From Cuneatibacter sp. NSJ-177 (GTDB lineage: Bacteria > Bacillota > Clostridia > Lachnospirales > Lachnospiraceae): a DNA stretch of 64,000 nucleotides. Numbering within the stretch: position 1 is the stretch's first letter; every line of letters starts with the position of its first letter. Made by a program: the position numbers and the translations under genes. Below are positions 1 through 9,582 of the stretch, one piece after another. The notes below the pieces were generated by a model. That model saw only the letters and a program-made list of their open reading frames with translations, was not told the origin of the DNA and did no database searches. The DNA is taken from NCBI RefSeq assembly GCF_022867805.1, contig NZ_JALIFO010000001.1, positions 806,001 to 870,000 of the forward strand. The letters are read 5' to 3'.

Positions 1-806
1 GCGCGTCCGGCTGCATAGGGCGCCAGCTTGATGCCGCTTCCTTTGAGACATCCTCCGGTCTGCCCGATGCAGGAAAGACCGCCGAAGGTGGCCAAACCAA
101 AGCAGAGCGGCGCCGCCAGTTTGACGGGAAGCTGCATCCCGCCGAGAACGCCGGTTCCGGTCGTCATTTCACAGATTCCAAGCAGGACTGCCCGCAGAAG
201 GCCGGGCAGCGGAAGCAGGGTAATCCAGGAGGCCAGAATGGAGAACAGCAAGATATAGCCTCCAATTTTGACCAATGTCTCACAACTGTCCAGAAAACAC
301 CGCTCAAAGCTTTCCAGGGAAAGCGGAATCATGGGTTCTTTTCTGTAATTTGCGGCGTCCGACCGGGAGAGTGCCAGGAGCGCGGCCAAAAGGGACGGTG
401 CGAGAGCACAGAACAGGAGAGGCAGTCCCTGCGAGATTCCCAGACATTGAATTCCTATGTAGCCGGTCAGAAACATGGGGCTTGGCTGATTACAGAAGAT
501 TACCATCTTTTGTCCTTCCGAGACGGAAATCCGTCCGCTTTTTACCAAAGAGGCAGCCCAGATTGCGCCCATGGGATAACCGCACAAGAAACCCATCACA
601 ATTCCACAGGTTTTTGGAGAAAAACGGTTCATCAGTCTGCTCTCCGCCATCAGGCGGGACGCCAGTACAAAGGGGAGCAGGACCGGCAGAACTTTCTGAA
701 ACCAAAGCAGAATCCCCGATGATGCGCCGGAGATCGAAAGAGCCGGAAAGCACAGCAGGCCGAGAAAAAACAGCCCAAGAAACAAAATCGAAAAAAGACG
801 TTTCAT
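1..806 (-). CDS. YlbJ-like / nucleoside-recognition (Gate) membrane protein, C-terminus outside window
   Basis: The minus-strand frame stays open from an ATG at 806 (MKRLFRFCFLGCFF...) through base 1, about 268 codons, and runs off the window. It has an N-terminal hydrophobic segment, several further hydrophobic stretches, and the motif FLCGYPMGA near residue 75, which resembles the GYP(S/M)GA motif of YlbJ-type sporulation membrane proteins with Gate domains. A second glycine-rich segment (TFGGLSCIGQTGG) lies near the edge. Family knowledge: YlbJ/SpoVV-type proteins are polytopic membrane proteins needed in spore formation; the substrate here is unknown. It is divergent from the downstream dipeptidase, with a 225 bp shared upstream region. 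The assignment rests on motif and membrane pattern only; a generic nucleoside-recognition protein is the alternative. Confidence 0.7.
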   Translation of the reverse strand, partial: MKRLFSILFLGLFFLGLLCFPALSISGASSGILLWFQKVLPVLLPFVLASRLMAESRLMNRFSPKTCGIVMGFLCGYPMGAIWAASLVKSGRISVSEGQKMVIFCNQPSPMFLTGYIGIQCLGISQGLPLLFCALAPSLLAALLALSRSDAANYRKEPMIPLSLESFERCFLDSCETLVKIGGYILLFSILASWITLLPLPGLLRAVLLGICEMTTGTGVLGGMQLPVKLAAPLCFGLATFGGLSCIGQTGGCLKGSGIKLAPYAAGR

Positions 807-1031
807 AAGATTCCCTTTTATGAATAAATAAAGAATGTTTTCGAGTACAATATATCCGAGAGAGGGGACAAATAGACCCTCGCATTTCCCGCGGAAGCAA
901 AAAAGCAATGGTTCGGGAGGGGGAATGATGCGGAAAGCAAGCGTAACGCCAAAGGTGTGCTAAGAGAGATTGAGAATCCTCCGCGCTCCATATAAGGATG
1001 GGGCGTGGATTGAAACAAGAAAGGAAGAAAC

Positions 1032-2447
1032 ATGGGCAAAACGTATTTAGAGTTTTTTAAAGATCTGTGCCGGATTCCCCACGGTTCCGGAAATACGAAG
1101 GCAATCAGTGATTACTGCGTCGGCTTTGCAAAAGAAAAAGGCTTTGCGGTCCGTCAGGATGCGGCCAATAATGTTGTGATCTGGAAGGAAGCCACGTCCG
1201 GACGGGAAAAAGATCCGGGAGTTATTTTGCAGGGACATCTGGATATGGTGGCGGTGAAGGAACCAGATCTGGATTTTGACTTTGCAAAAGACGCCCTGCA
1301 TTTAAAAACCGACGGAGACTATCTGTATGCGGAAGGCACCAGTCTGGGAGGGGACGACGGAATCGCCGTGGCCATGGCTTTGGCTGTGCTGGATTCTGAG
1401 GAATTGTCCCATCCCCGCTTGGAGTGTGTTTTTACCACCGACGAGGAGATCGGCATGATCGGCGCGTCGGCGCTGGATATGGGGGATATCACCGGCCGCT
1501 ATATGCTGAATATGGATTCCGAGGAGGAAGGCCATGTGGTGGGCAGCTGCGCCGGAGGATGCCGGGCGGAAGTGCTTTATCCCTCAAGCAGGGAGAAAAA
1601 AATGAGTCCGGGATTTCGGGTGGAGCTGACCGGTCTGACCGGCGGGCATTCCGGCACGGAGATCGACCGGGGCCGCGGGAATGCCATCCGTCTGCTGGCG
1701 GGGGTATTGGAGGAGATGCCGGGGAGCTTTCAGCTGTCCGAGATCCGGGGAGGAGCGGCGGACAACGCGATTCCGGCCTCTGCTGCGGCTGTGCTGGCCG
1801 TTGCGCCGGATTTTGAAGAAAATGGATATTTGGAGACGAAAAAAATTCAGCTCCAGACGGCATGGGCGAAGACCGATCCTCATCTGACTTTGGAGTGGGA
1901 GCCGCTTCCGGAGTCGGAGTTTCCGGTTATGAAACGAGAGGACTCCGACCGCCTGTTAAAGCTGGTGACCTCCCTTCCGGACGGCCCGCTGCAGTACAAC
2001 GAGGAGATTCCGGACATGGTGGAGGTGTCCACCAACCTCGGCGTGATCTCCACCAAAGAGGACGGCGTTCATTTTGTGATGGCGCCGCGCAGCGCGAAGA
2101 CCGCAGACCGGGAAGCTTTAGAGAAAGAGATTGCCGGGATGGCAAAAGCATATGGGGCCACCGCATCGTTTCACGGGGAATATCCGGGATGGCCGTTTCA
2201 GGCGGATTCCCGGCTGCAGCAGCTGGCGGCTCAGGTATACCGGGAGCAGACAGGAAAAGAATTGGTTCTGGAGGGCATCCACGCAGGGCTGGAATGTGGT
2301 ATTTTCAGCGAAAAAATCCCGGAACTGGATATCATTGCATTCGGTCCGGACCTGATGGATATCCATTCCACCAAAGAACGGCTGAGCCTTCCTTCCGCCG
2401 AGCGGATCTGGAAGTTCCTGGTCGGAATGCTGGAGAAGATTTCATAA
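1032..2447 (+). CDS. pepD: Aminoacyl-histidine dipeptidase (M20C, PepD-like)
   Basis: This 471-residue cytosolic metallodipeptidase of the M20C family probably cleaves Xaa-His and other dipeptides. Metal-site motifs are visible: GHLDMV (His69), LGGDDG (residues 105-110) and the catalytic Glu pair in TTDEEIGM (138-139). The lid-domain motif GLTGGHSG follows, and the C-terminal IHAGLECG and IHSTKERLS segments are typical of PepD. Length matches the family (about 480). The ATG follows AAGAAAGGAAGAAAC, a good ribosome site. The gene appears to stand alone; an inverted repeat lies just downstream. Confidence 0.93.
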   Translation: MGKTYLEFFKDLCRIPHGSGNTKAISDYCVGFAKEKGFAVRQDAANNVVIWKEATSGREKDPGVILQGHLDMVAVKEPDLDFDFAKDALHLKTDGDYLYAEGTSLGGDDGIAVAMALAVLDSEELSHPRLECVFTTDEEIGMIGASALDMGDITGRYMLNMDSEEEGHVVGSCAGGCRAEVLYPSSREKKMSPGFRVELTGLTGGHSGTEIDRGRGNAIRLLAGVLEEMPGSFQLSEIRGGAADNAIPASAAAVLAVAPDFEENGYLETKKIQLQTAWAKTDPHLTLEWEPLPESEFPVMKREDSDRLLKLVTSLPDGPLQYNEEIPDMVEVSTNLGVISTKEDGVHFVMAPRSAKTADREALEKEIAGMAKAYGATASFHGEYPGWPFQADSRLQQLAAQVYREQTGKELVLEGIHAGLECGIFSEKIPELDIIAFGPDLMDIHSTKERLSLPSAERIWKFLVGMLEKIS

Positions 2448-2464
2448 CTTACGTGAGATCGGAG

Positions 2465-2502
2465 GACCCGCAGGGCGCAGTTTGCCCGGATAGGCGCGGG
2501 TC
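2465..2502 (+). terminator. Possible weak terminator after pepD
   Basis: Perfect 7-bp arms GACCCGC (2465-2471) and GCGGGTC (2496-2502) are followed by TTTGAG. The T tract is very short, so termination is uncertain. It lies between pepD and the alarmone synthetase ribosome site. Confidence 0.3.
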
Positions 2503-2537
2503 TTTGAGGGTTGGGAAGCATAAAGGAGCGGATTGGT

Positions 2538-3338
2538 ATGGAAATTCAAAAGTGGAGAGAAATTTTATCCCCCTACGAGCTGGCGGTGGATGAGCTGAGA
2601 ATCAAGTTCAATTATATTATCAAACAGAACAAGGCGGCGGGGCGGTATTCTCCGATCGAGCAGGTCATCTGCCGGGTGAAAACGGTCTCCAGCATTTTGG
2701 ATAAAGCAAAGCGAAAAGGCATTGACCTGGAGAACGTGGAGGAAAAGATCACGGACATCGCGGGGGTCCGGCTGATCTGCCAGTTTGTCGAGGACATTGA
2801 TAAGGTGGTGAATATCATCCGGGACCGTCCGGATATGGAGGTGATGGAGGAAAACGATTACGTCCATCACAGCAAGCCCAGCGGATATCAGAGTTATCAC
2901 ATGGTGGTCCGGTATGAAGTCACAACCATCCACGGCCCCAAACTGGTTCCGGTGGAGATTCAGATCCGGACGATGGCGATGAACTTTTGGGCGACGATTG
3001 AGCACAGCCTCAAGTATAAATACAGCGGGAACGTACCGGAGCATATCGGCGAACGGCTGCTGGCCGCCGCCCAGGCGGTAATCAATCTGGATAAAGAAAT
3101 GTCGATGATCCGGGAAGATATCGTGATGGCACAGGATCTGTTTTTCAACAAGGCCCGGATCGTATCCGAGATCAAGAATAATATACAAAACCTTTATAAA
3201 TTTGAAAACCGGGACGCCATGCTGAATATACAGAATGAATTTTTTGACCTGTATCAAAACGGCACGCTGGAGGAGCTGGAAGAGTTCAACCGCCAGTTGG
3301 ATCTGGTGGCGGCCCGGCAGGGAGTGCAGGAGCTGTAA
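2538..3338 (+). CDS. Small alarmone synthetase (RelA/SpoT-type GTP pyrophosphokinase, YjbM/YwaC family)
   Basis: This protein of about 266 residues has the RelA/SpoT synthetase fold but no HD hydrolase, TGS or ACT domain, so it should make (p)ppGpp from ATP and GTP/GDP without degrading it. Visible motifs are DIAGVRLICQFVEDI, then KPSGYQSYHMVVR (substrate loop), VEIQIRTMAMNFWATIEHSLKYK (catalytic strand and helix) and a C-terminal helical tail suited to oligomerisation. The ATG at 2538 was chosen because AAGGAG (2523-2528) sits 9 nt upstream; a TTG nine codons earlier lacks such a site. It overlaps nothing, and the next gene begins 1 base after its stop, so the two are probably cotranscribed. 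Confidence 0.92.
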   Translation: MEIQKWREILSPYELAVDELRIKFNYIIKQNKAAGRYSPIEQVICRVKTVSSILDKAKRKGIDLENVEEKITDIAGVRLICQFVEDIDKVVNIIRDRPDMEVMEENDYVHHSKPSGYQSYHMVVRYEVTTIHGPKLVPVEIQIRTMAMNFWATIEHSLKYKYSGNVPEHIGERLLAAAQAVINLDKEMSMIREDIVMAQDLFFNKARIVSEIKNNIQNLYKFENRDAMLNIQNEFFDLYQNGTLEELEEFNRQLDLVAARQGVQEL

Positions 3339-3339
3339 C

Positions 3340-4728
3340 ATGGAATTGCCGAAAGAATATCTCGTGCGGATGCAGGAGCTGCTGGGGGAGGAATATCCGG
3401 AGTATCTGGATTCCTTCTCTAAAGCGCGGGTCACCGCTCTCAGAACCAATACACGAAAGATCTCGCCGGAGGAGTTAAAGGCGAGGATGCCTTTTTTGGA
3501 GGAATCGGTGCCGTGGGCGCCGGAAGGCTTCTATTTTTCCGGCGGAAAAACGAAAGACTCCGCCCAGGTGACGCCTGCGAAACATCCCTATTATTTCGCG
3601 GGGCTCTACTATTTGCAGGAGGCCAGCGCAATGTCGCCGGGGGCGATGCTTCCGGTGGAGCCGGGGGACCGGGTTTTGGATCTCTGCGGGGCGCCGGGGG
3701 GGAAAGCCACCCATCTGGGCGCGCGTCTTGCGGGTACGGGCGTGCTGTTCGCCAATGATATCAGCGCCTCGCGGGCGCAGGCCATGGTGAAAAATCTGGA
3801 ACTGTTCGGAATAGAAAACAGCTACGTGACGGCCGAGACCCCGGAAAAACTGGCGCAGAGTTTTCCATCCTATTTCGATAAGATTTTAGTGGACGCTCCC
3901 TGCTCCGGAGAGGGGATGTTCCGCCGGGAATCCGCGATGGTGAAAGACTGGGTGCAGAAAGGTCCCTCTTATTACCAGCCGGTACAGAGAGAAATCCTGA
4001 CTTCCGCCGTATCCATGTTAAGACCAGGCGGGATGCTTCTCTATTCCACCTGTACTTTTTCCCGCGAAGAGGATGAAGATAACGTAGCGTGGCTGCTCCG
4101 GACGTTTCCGGAACTGACCGTCTTGCCATTGCCGGGAAACCGCGGTTTTTCGGAGGGGTTCCTCCCCGGCACCGGCCGGATCTGGCCCCAGCGCGCCCGC
4201 GGGGAAGGCCATTTTCTGGCGCTGCTTCAAAAAGAGGGAGGCGGTAACAGGGGAAAGGCTGTGGAAGAAACGCAGGATTGGACCGGGAAACAGAGGTCCG
4301 GCAGGACCTTTGCGGAGGCGGCCCCCGACTTTGCTCCTCTCTTCGGGAGCGCATGGCAGGACAAGCCGGTCTCAGAGGAAAAGGATTCGCTTTATCTGCT
4401 TCCGGAAGGCGCCCAAAAAAGAGCCGGGATCCGTTATCTGCGCACCGGCCTGTTTTTAGGAAGCCGGAAGAACGGAAGGTTTACGCCTTCGCCGGCCCTG
4501 GCCCTGGCGCTTCAAAAGGAGGACTTTTCCAACCGGGTGGACTTTTCCGGATCGGACGGGAGGGTCATCCGCTATCTGAAGGGAGAGACCGTCGCCTGCG
4601 AAGGGGTTCCCTCTTCGGGGGAAGATGGGTGGACTCTGGTTTTGGTAGATGGATTTCCCCTAGGCTGGGCCAAGCGCAGCAAAGATACTTTGAAGAATAA
4701 ATATCACCCCGGATGGAGGTGGCAATGA
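3340..4728 (+). CDS. rRNA cytosine-C5 methyltransferase, RsmF/NOL1-NOP2-Sun family
   Basis: The 462-residue product is a SAM-dependent RNA m5C methyltransferase. The N-terminal NOL1 domain is followed by a SAM-binding motif (VLDLCGAPGGKATHL), motif IV DAPCSGEG with Cys188, and motif VI STCTFSREED with the nucleophile Cys238. The C-terminal part resembles the RsmF PUA-like tail. ATG 3340 directly follows the stop of the alarmone synthetase; the open frame extends further 5' but only inside that gene. The stop overlaps the start of the HAD gene (ATGA), so translation is coupled. The exact rRNA target (16S C1407-like or another site) cannot be read from the sequence. Confidence 0.9.
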   Translation: MELPKEYLVRMQELLGEEYPEYLDSFSKARVTALRTNTRKISPEELKARMPFLEESVPWAPEGFYFSGGKTKDSAQVTPAKHPYYFAGLYYLQEASAMSPGAMLPVEPGDRVLDLCGAPGGKATHLGARLAGTGVLFANDISASRAQAMVKNLELFGIENSYVTAETPEKLAQSFPSYFDKILVDAPCSGEGMFRRESAMVKDWVQKGPSYYQPVQREILTSAVSMLRPGGMLLYSTCTFSREEDEDNVAWLLRTFPELTVLPLPGNRGFSEGFLPGTGRIWPQRARGEGHFLALLQKEGGGNRGKAVEETQDWTGKQRSGRTFAEAAPDFAPLFGSAWQDKPVSEEKDSLYLLPEGAQKRAGIRYLRTGLFLGSRKNGRFTPSPALALALQKEDFSNRVDFSGSDGRVIRYLKGETVACEGVPSSGEDGWTLVLVDGFPLGWAKRSKDTLKNKYHPGWRWQ

Positions 4729-5399
4729 ACATACCGATGAAAGAAATCCAGGCTGTCCTGTTTGATTTGGACGGGACCCTGGTGGACTCGATGTGGATGT
4801 GGAAAGACATTGATATCGAATACCTGGGCCGCTACGGCGTCTCGCTGCCGGATAACCTGCAAAAAGAGATTGAAGGAATGAGTTTTTCCGAGACGGCGGT
4901 CTATTTTAAAGAGACGTTCCAGCTTCCGGAATCCCTGGATGAAATAAAAGCGGAATGGAACCGGATGGCTTATGAAAAATACCGCTATCAGGTGCCGATG
5001 AAACCGTACGCAAGGGAGTTTCTGGACGAGCTTTCCCAAAGAGGAATCCCGATGGGAATCGCTACGAGTAATTCCAGAGAACTGGTGCAGGCCGTGATCG
5101 AAGGACAGCGGCTGGAGAATTATTTTAGCTCTGTGCGGACCGGCTGCGAGGTGGCCGCCGGGAAGCCGTCGCCGGACATCTATTTAAAGGTGGCAGAGGA
5201 TTTGAACGCCGACCCGAAGCAGTGTCTGGTGATCGAGGACGTGCCTGCCGGGATACAGGCAGGGAAAAACGCGGGCATGTGGGTCTGTGCGATCTATGAT
5301 TCCTGGTCTGCCCATATGGAGGAGGAAAAACGGCGTCTGGCCGATGATTCCATCACCGATTACAGTGAAATTCTAAAGAACATGGAGGGATTGAGATGA
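4725..5399 (+). CDS. HAD-superfamily phosphatase (subfamily IA)
   Basis: The 224-residue HAD hydrolase has motif I FDLDGTLVDS near the N-terminus, motif II IATSN, a conserved Lys in AAGKPSPDIYL, and motif IV VIEDVPAGIQAGKNAGM. These are the hallmarks of beta-phosphoglucomutase/phosphoglycolate-phosphatase-like enzymes; the substrate is not predictable. ATG 4725 is preferred over ATG 4713 because GGAGG (4715-4719) lies 5 nt upstream and it gives the ATGA overlap with the methyltransferase stop. Its own stop overlaps the next gene in the same way, so 3340-6025 is one translationally coupled unit. Confidence 0.9.
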   Translation: MNIPMKEIQAVLFDLDGTLVDSMWMWKDIDIEYLGRYGVSLPDNLQKEIEGMSFSETAVYFKETFQLPESLDEIKAEWNRMAYEKYRYQVPMKPYAREFLDELSQRGIPMGIATSNSRELVQAVIEGQRLENYFSSVRTGCEVAAGKPSPDIYLKVAEDLNADPKQCLVIEDVPAGIQAGKNAGMWVCAIYDSWSAHMEEEKRRLADDSITDYSEILKNMEGLR

Positions 5400-6025
5400 G
5401 CAAAACAGTCACGCTGACCTGGAGAGGACATTCTTGTTTTAAACTGGAGCAGGATGGATTTTCCATCGTTGTGGATCCTTATAAGGATGGGAAGGTGCCG
5501 GGGCTGGCCGATCTGAGAGATACGGCGAACCGGATTATCTGCAGTCATAATCATGACGACCATGGCTATGTGGATGCGATCACTTACGAGGAGACGGATA
5601 AAGAGAACCCGTTTCAGATTACCATGGTGGCCTGCCCCCACGACGATGAGGGCGGGGCAAAGCGCGGTATGAACATGATCCACGTATTTGACAACGGGGA
5701 GCTTCGGATCGCCCACTTTGGAGATATCGGCTGCCCCCTCAATGAAAAGCAGAAAGAAACCCTAGGTCGCCTGGATGTGGTGATGGTCCCGGTGGGCGGC
5801 TTTTACACGATGGAGCCCGATGGGATTGAGGCAATGCTGGAGGAGCTGAACCCTGCCGTTGTGATTCCCATGCACTATCGCACCGAGGAATATGGTTTTC
5901 CGGTGATCGGAACTTTGGAGGATTTTCTGAAATTCCGCTCGGATGTGGTGCGGTATGAGACCAACACGCTGGATCTGACTCCTGATATGAAAAAGCAGAC
6001 CGCGGTTTTAAAATACTTAGGCTAA
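5396..6025 (+). CDS. MBL-fold metal-dependent hydrolase (UPF0173/YtkL-like)
   Basis: A 209-residue beta-lactamase-fold protein. It starts with the strand TLTWRGHSCFKLE typical of the small UPF0173-like group. The metal-binding loop SHNHDDHGYVD provides the HxHxDH pattern, and further metal ligands appear in AHFGDIG and VVIPMHYRTEEYG. The substrate is unknown. The start overlaps the stop of the HAD gene by 4 bp (ATGA). The protein is soluble with no signal peptide. Confidence 0.88.
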   Translation: MSKTVTLTWRGHSCFKLEQDGFSIVVDPYKDGKVPGLADLRDTANRIICSHNHDDHGYVDAITYEETDKENPFQITMVACPHDDEGGAKRGMNMIHVFDNGELRIAHFGDIGCPLNEKQKETLGRLDVVMVPVGGFYTMEPDGIEAMLEELNPAVVIPMHYRTEEYGFPVIGTLEDFLKFRSDVVRYETNTLDLTPDMKKQTAVLKYLG

Positions 6026-6041
6026 AAGGAAAGGAATAAGG

Positions 6042-6617
6042 ATGGAAAACGAAGCAAGAGGCCGCTATGGCTACATTGACGCCCATCGGAAGAGCCAGCT
6101 GTTAAAAGCTGTAATCTGCGGCGCAATCGTGCTGCTGCTCTTAATATTAGGTGTTCTGATTTGGGGCTCTAAGAAAAACTGGCTGATGATTCCCGCTATG
6201 CTGATGGTGATTCCCACCGCCAATTTTTTCGTGGCCTTTGCGGCCTTTGCCAAGTTTCACACAGCGCCGAAGGAAAAATACGAGCTGCTGGGAAATTTTG
6301 AAAACCAGGATATGCTTCTTTCCGATTTGATTCTGGTGGATGAAAAGGGACGGAGGATGCCGGTGGAGTTTGCCGTCGTCTATAAAAACGGCGTAGTAGC
6401 TTTTTCTTCCGTCTGTGGAAAGCGGTTCCGGTCGGAGGATGCGGAGATTCCGGTCAACGACGTGTTAAAGCGCCGGGGGATCCCGATGAGGATGAAACTG
6501 TATTCCAACTGGGATGAATTTTTGGAGCGCATTGACAAGGTGGAGATGGCGGGCGACGAATCGGAGAAGAAGCGAATCGACCTGGCGAAGGAAGCGGTTA
6601 TCTCCACGTCGATGTAG
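6042..6617 (+). CDS. Hypothetical two-helix membrane protein
   Basis: The 191-residue protein has two adjacent hydrophobic helices (about residues 25-45 and 50-70), then a soluble C-terminal domain of about 115 residues with no motif recognised. It has a good ribosome site (AAGGAAAGGAATAAGG before ATG) and lies 16 bp after the MBL gene and 9 bp before the pseudouridine synthase, so it is likely in the same transcript. No function is proposed. Confidence 0.75.
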   Translation: MENEARGRYGYIDAHRKSQLLKAVICGAIVLLLLILGVLIWGSKKNWLMIPAMLMVIPTANFFVAFAAFAKFHTAPKEKYELLGNFENQDMLLSDLILVDEKGRRMPVEFAVVYKNGVVAFSSVCGKRFRSEDAEIPVNDVLKRRGIPMRMKLYSNWDEFLERIDKVEMAGDESEKKRIDLAKEAVISTSM

Positions 6618-6626
6618 AGGAGAACG

Positions 6627-7619
6627 ATGCAGGAAATCAAAATCAGCGGGAGAGAGGCCGGACAGCGTCTGGACAAATTCCTCGGAAAATATCTGAGGGA
6701 GGCCGGGAGCGGCTTCCTCCACAAAATGCTCCGCAAAAAAAATATTACACTGAACGGAAAGAAGGCGGACGGTTCGGAGCGCCTTTCGGAGGGGGACTGC
6801 CTCCGCCTGTTCCTCGCCGAAGAGACGATCCGGAAATTCCAGGGGGAGAATTCGGTCAGACGGACCAAGACTGAGCTGGATCTGGTGTATGAGGACGCAC
6901 AGGTTTTATTTGTGAACAAACCGGCCGGCATGCTGTCCCAGAAAGCGGCGCCGGAGGATATTTCCCTGTGCGAGCATTTGATCTCCTACCTGCTGCAAAG
7001 CGGTCAGATCACAGAAGAGGAACTGACGCGCTTCCGTCCCGGCGTCTGCAACCGGCTGGACCGGAATACCAGCGGACTTGTGGCCGCGGGAAAGACTCTG
7101 ACGGGCCTTCAGGCTTTGTCAGAGCTTTTTCGTTCCCGCCGGCTGGAAAAATATTATCTGGCTCTGGTACAGGGGACGGGGATCCGGGCCGAGCGGGTGG
7201 AAGGTTATCTGATCAAGGATGAGAAGACCAATACGGTGAGAATCAGAAAAGCAAGCCAAAGGGAGACCGGAAGCGCGGCGATGCCGGAAGGGGCGGCCCG
7301 GATCGTGACTGCTTACGAGCCTTTGGACGAGGGGAACGGGGCTACCCTGCTGAAAGTCCATCTGATCACGGGAAAAACCCATCAGATCCGGGCTCATCTG
7401 GCCTCCGTCGGCCACCCGGTGTTGGGGGACCGGAAGTATGGCGGCATGTCCCGCAATCTGCCCGTGGAGCCGAAGCGTCAGATGCTGCATGCCTTCCAGC
7501 TTACGTTCCCGAAAGAATTGCCGGAACTGCCGGAGCTTTCCCGCCAGACGCTCTGCGCTCCGCTGCCGGAAGATTTTCTGCGCTGCCTGAGAGCGCTGGG
7601 ACTGGCGGAGCCTAAATAA
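6627..7619 (+). CDS. RluA-family pseudouridine synthase with S4 domain
   Basis: The 330-residue enzyme has an N-terminal S4 RNA-binding domain (GQRLDKFLGKYL to about residue 65) followed by the RluA catalytic domain. The catalytic Asp is in CNRLDRNTSGL (Asp145). TGKTHQIRAHLASVGHPVLGDRKYG is the conserved RluA substrate segment, divided here as TGKTHQIRAHL and GHPVLGDRKYG. It probably modifies 23S rRNA (RluC/RluD-like); the exact position is not predictable. The ribosome site is GAGGAGAACG before ATG 6627. Confidence 0.93.
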   Translation: MQEIKISGREAGQRLDKFLGKYLREAGSGFLHKMLRKKNITLNGKKADGSERLSEGDCLRLFLAEETIRKFQGENSVRRTKTELDLVYEDAQVLFVNKPAGMLSQKAAPEDISLCEHLISYLLQSGQITEEELTRFRPGVCNRLDRNTSGLVAAGKTLTGLQALSELFRSRRLEKYYLALVQGTGIRAERVEGYLIKDEKTNTVRIRKASQRETGSAAMPEGAARIVTAYEPLDEGNGATLLKVHLITGKTHQIRAHLASVGHPVLGDRKYGGMSRNLPVEPKRQMLHAFQLTFPKELPELPELSRQTLCAPLPEDFLRCLRALGLAEPK

Positions 7620-7706
7620 GACGCCGGATGGGCCGGCGGGGATGAGATCACCTAGGCGGCGGGAGCCCCGGCTCAAAGCCGACGCAGAAAAAGAGGAGAG
7701 TAACGT

Positions 7707-8237
7707 ATGGGAACTTGGGGAAGCAGGGGGCTTCGCGGCTCCACCTTGGAGGAGATGATCAATCTCACGATCGAAAAATACCGGGAAAGCCATCTGGCGC
7801 TGATCCAGAAGATTCCGACCCCGATCAAACCGATCCGGATTGATCAGGAAAGCCGCCATATTACCCTCGCTTATTTTGATCAGAAGAGCACCGTGGACTA
7901 TATCGGGGTGGTCCAGGGGGTGCCGGTCTGCTTTGACGCAAAGGAGTGCCAGGAGGATACGATTCCCCTGGCCAATATCCATGAGCATCAGCTTTTGTTT
8001 ATGCGGGAATTTGAGCGCCAGCAGGGAATCGCCTTTTTTATTCTGCATCTGACCCAGAGGGATGAGATTTACTACCTACCTTTGGCGGATGCCGAGCGCT
8101 TTTGGAAGCGGGCGGAGGACGGCGGCAGGAAGAGCTTTACCTACGGGGAGATCGACAAAAGCTATCGGATATCCGGAAAAAACGGCCTGGTCCATTTTCT
8201 GGAACCGCTTCAAAAAGATTTGCTGGAAAGAGATTGA
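7707..8237 (+). CDS. recU: Holliday junction resolvase RecU
   Basis: The 176-residue protein starts MGTWGSRGLRGSTLEEMIN, characteristic of RecU, the Holliday junction resolvase of Firmicutes used in recombination and chromosome segregation. The nuclease core STVDYIGVVQGVPVCFDAKEC contributes Asp and Glu-x-Lys-type metal ligands; NIHEHQLLFM follows. Length agrees with the family. The AGAGGAGAG ribosome site lies before ATG 7707. A short gap (7620-7706) with GC-rich inverted segments separates it from the pseudouridine synthase. Confidence 0.93.
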   Translation: MGTWGSRGLRGSTLEEMINLTIEKYRESHLALIQKIPTPIKPIRIDQESRHITLAYFDQKSTVDYIGVVQGVPVCFDAKECQEDTIPLANIHEHQLLFMREFERQQGIAFFILHLTQRDEIYYLPLADAERFWKRAEDGGRKSFTYGEIDKSYRISGKNGLVHFLEPLQKDLLERD

Positions 8238-8262
8238 CATTTTCGGCGTTTTTTTGTATAAT
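8234..8262 (+). promoter_or_regulatory. Consensus sigma-A promoter of the his operon
   Basis: TTGACA (8234-8239) and TATAAT (8257-8262) are both perfect consensus boxes with a 17-nt spacer. The -35 box overlaps the recU stop codon. No T-box or histidine attenuator motif is visible in the roughly 50-nt leader before hisZ. Confidence 0.88.
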
Positions 8263-8313
8263 TCATCGTGCTACCGAATTAGCACAGTAAAGTGAACGAG
8301 GAAGGAAAAGCAA

Positions 8314-9582
8314 ATGGTCCAGCTGCTTCATACCCCCGAAGGGGTCAAAGATTACTATAACGATGAATTTGCCCGCAAGGATGCCCTGCGCAGGCGGATA
8401 AAGGATACGTTCAGCCGTTACGGCTACCGTGGGATCCAGACGCCGTCTTTTGAATATTTTGATATATTTAACGCGGAGCGCGGCAGCGTATCTTCCAGGG
8501 ATATGTATAAAATGATTGACCGGAATGGGGAGACTTTGGTTCTGCGGCCGGATTTTACCCCGTCCATCGCCCGCTGCGCCGCCAAGTATTATGGCGCGGA
8601 GAGCCTGCCGGTCCGGTTTTGCTATGAGGGAAATACTTTTATCAATAACTCCAGCTATCAGGGAAGATTAAAGGAGACCACCCAAGCCGGGATCGAGCTG
8701 ATCGGGGATGATTCTCTGGCGGCCGACGCCGAGGTGATCGCACTGGCGGTGGACTGCATGAAAAGCGCGGGGCTTTCGGAATTTCAGGTTGAGATCGGTC
8801 AGGTGGATTTTTTTAACGGACTGCTCCAGGAGGCCGGTTTGCAGGAAGAGGTCATCGAGGTCCTGCGGGATCTGATTGGAAATAAGAACTTTTTCGGCGT
8901 GGAGGAGCGGCTGAAAGCGGAAAGTCTTCCGGAGGATCTGACCCGCGCGTTTCTGGCGCTGCCGCAGCTCTTTGGATCCGCGGATCAGGTATTTGAAAAA
9001 GCAAGGACATTGACGAAAAACCCCGTCGCCCTGGCGGCTGTGGACCGCCTGGAGCAGCTTTATGAGCTTTTGACCGCGTATGAAGTCAATGATTATATTA
9101 CCTTTGACCTGGGGATGCTTGGAAACTATCAGTATTATACCGGGATTATCTTTCAGGGCTATACCTACGGCACAGGCGACTATATCGTGACCGGTGGCCG
9201 CTATGACAATCTGATGGTGCAGTTTGGAAAGGACGCCCCTTCCGTGGGCTTTGGGATTTCCGTCGATACCCTGATGTCCGCGATCCAGCGGCAGAAGATC
9301 CAAGAGGAGCTTCCCTGGGATGAGACGATGATTCTCTATGAGCCCTCCGAGCTTTCTTTGGCCATTGCGTTAGGCGGACTGTACCGGAAGAACGGCCGCA
9401 AGGTGTCCTTGACGGAAAAACGGTCTTTGGCCGGAGAATATATGGAGTATGCCGCGGAGCATCGGATCGGAAGCATTTTACTTTTGACCGGAAAGTCGGA
9501 GGCGATTACAGTGATTCAGACCAGAACCGGGGAGACCACGTCTGTGCCGGTTCCAGGGGAAATCCGGAGGGGAAATCGATGA
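8314..9582 (+). CDS. hisZ: ATP phosphoribosyltransferase regulatory subunit HisZ
   Basis: The 422-residue histidyl-tRNA synthetase-like protein has class II synthetase motifs ([41 protein letters not shown]) but belongs with the short-form HisG encoded next. Family knowledge: HisZ binds histidine and activates short HisG in a hetero-octamer. AGGAAGGAAAAG precedes ATG 8314. It is the first gene of the his operon, and its stop overlaps the hisG start by 4 bp. Confidence 0.93.
   Translation: MVQLLHTPEGVKDYYNDEFARKDALRRRIKDTFSRYGYRGIQTPSFEYFDIFNAERGSVSSRDMYKMIDRNGETLVLRPDFTPSIARCAAKYYGAESLPVRFCYEGNTFINNSSYQGRLKETTQAGIELIGDDSLAADAEVIALAVDCMKSAGLSEFQVEIGQVDFFNGLLQEAGLQEEVIEVLRDLIGNKNFFGVEERLKAESLPEDLTRAFLALPQLFGSADQVFEKARTLTKNPVALAAVDRLEQLYELLTAYEVNDYITFDLGMLGNYQYYTGIIFQGYTYGTGDYIVTGGRYDNLMVQFGKDAPSVGFGISVDTLMSAIQRQKIQEELPWDETMILYEPSELSLAIALGGLYRKNGRKVSLTEKRSLAGEYMEYAAEHRIGSILLLTGKSEAITVIQTRTGETTSVPVPGEIRRGNR

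Noticed and set aside
1862-3449. Long open frames within or opposite pepD and the alarmone synthetase
   Set aside because: They are GC-driven shadow frames of clear genes, with low-complexity Arg/Gly-rich products and no ribosome sites.
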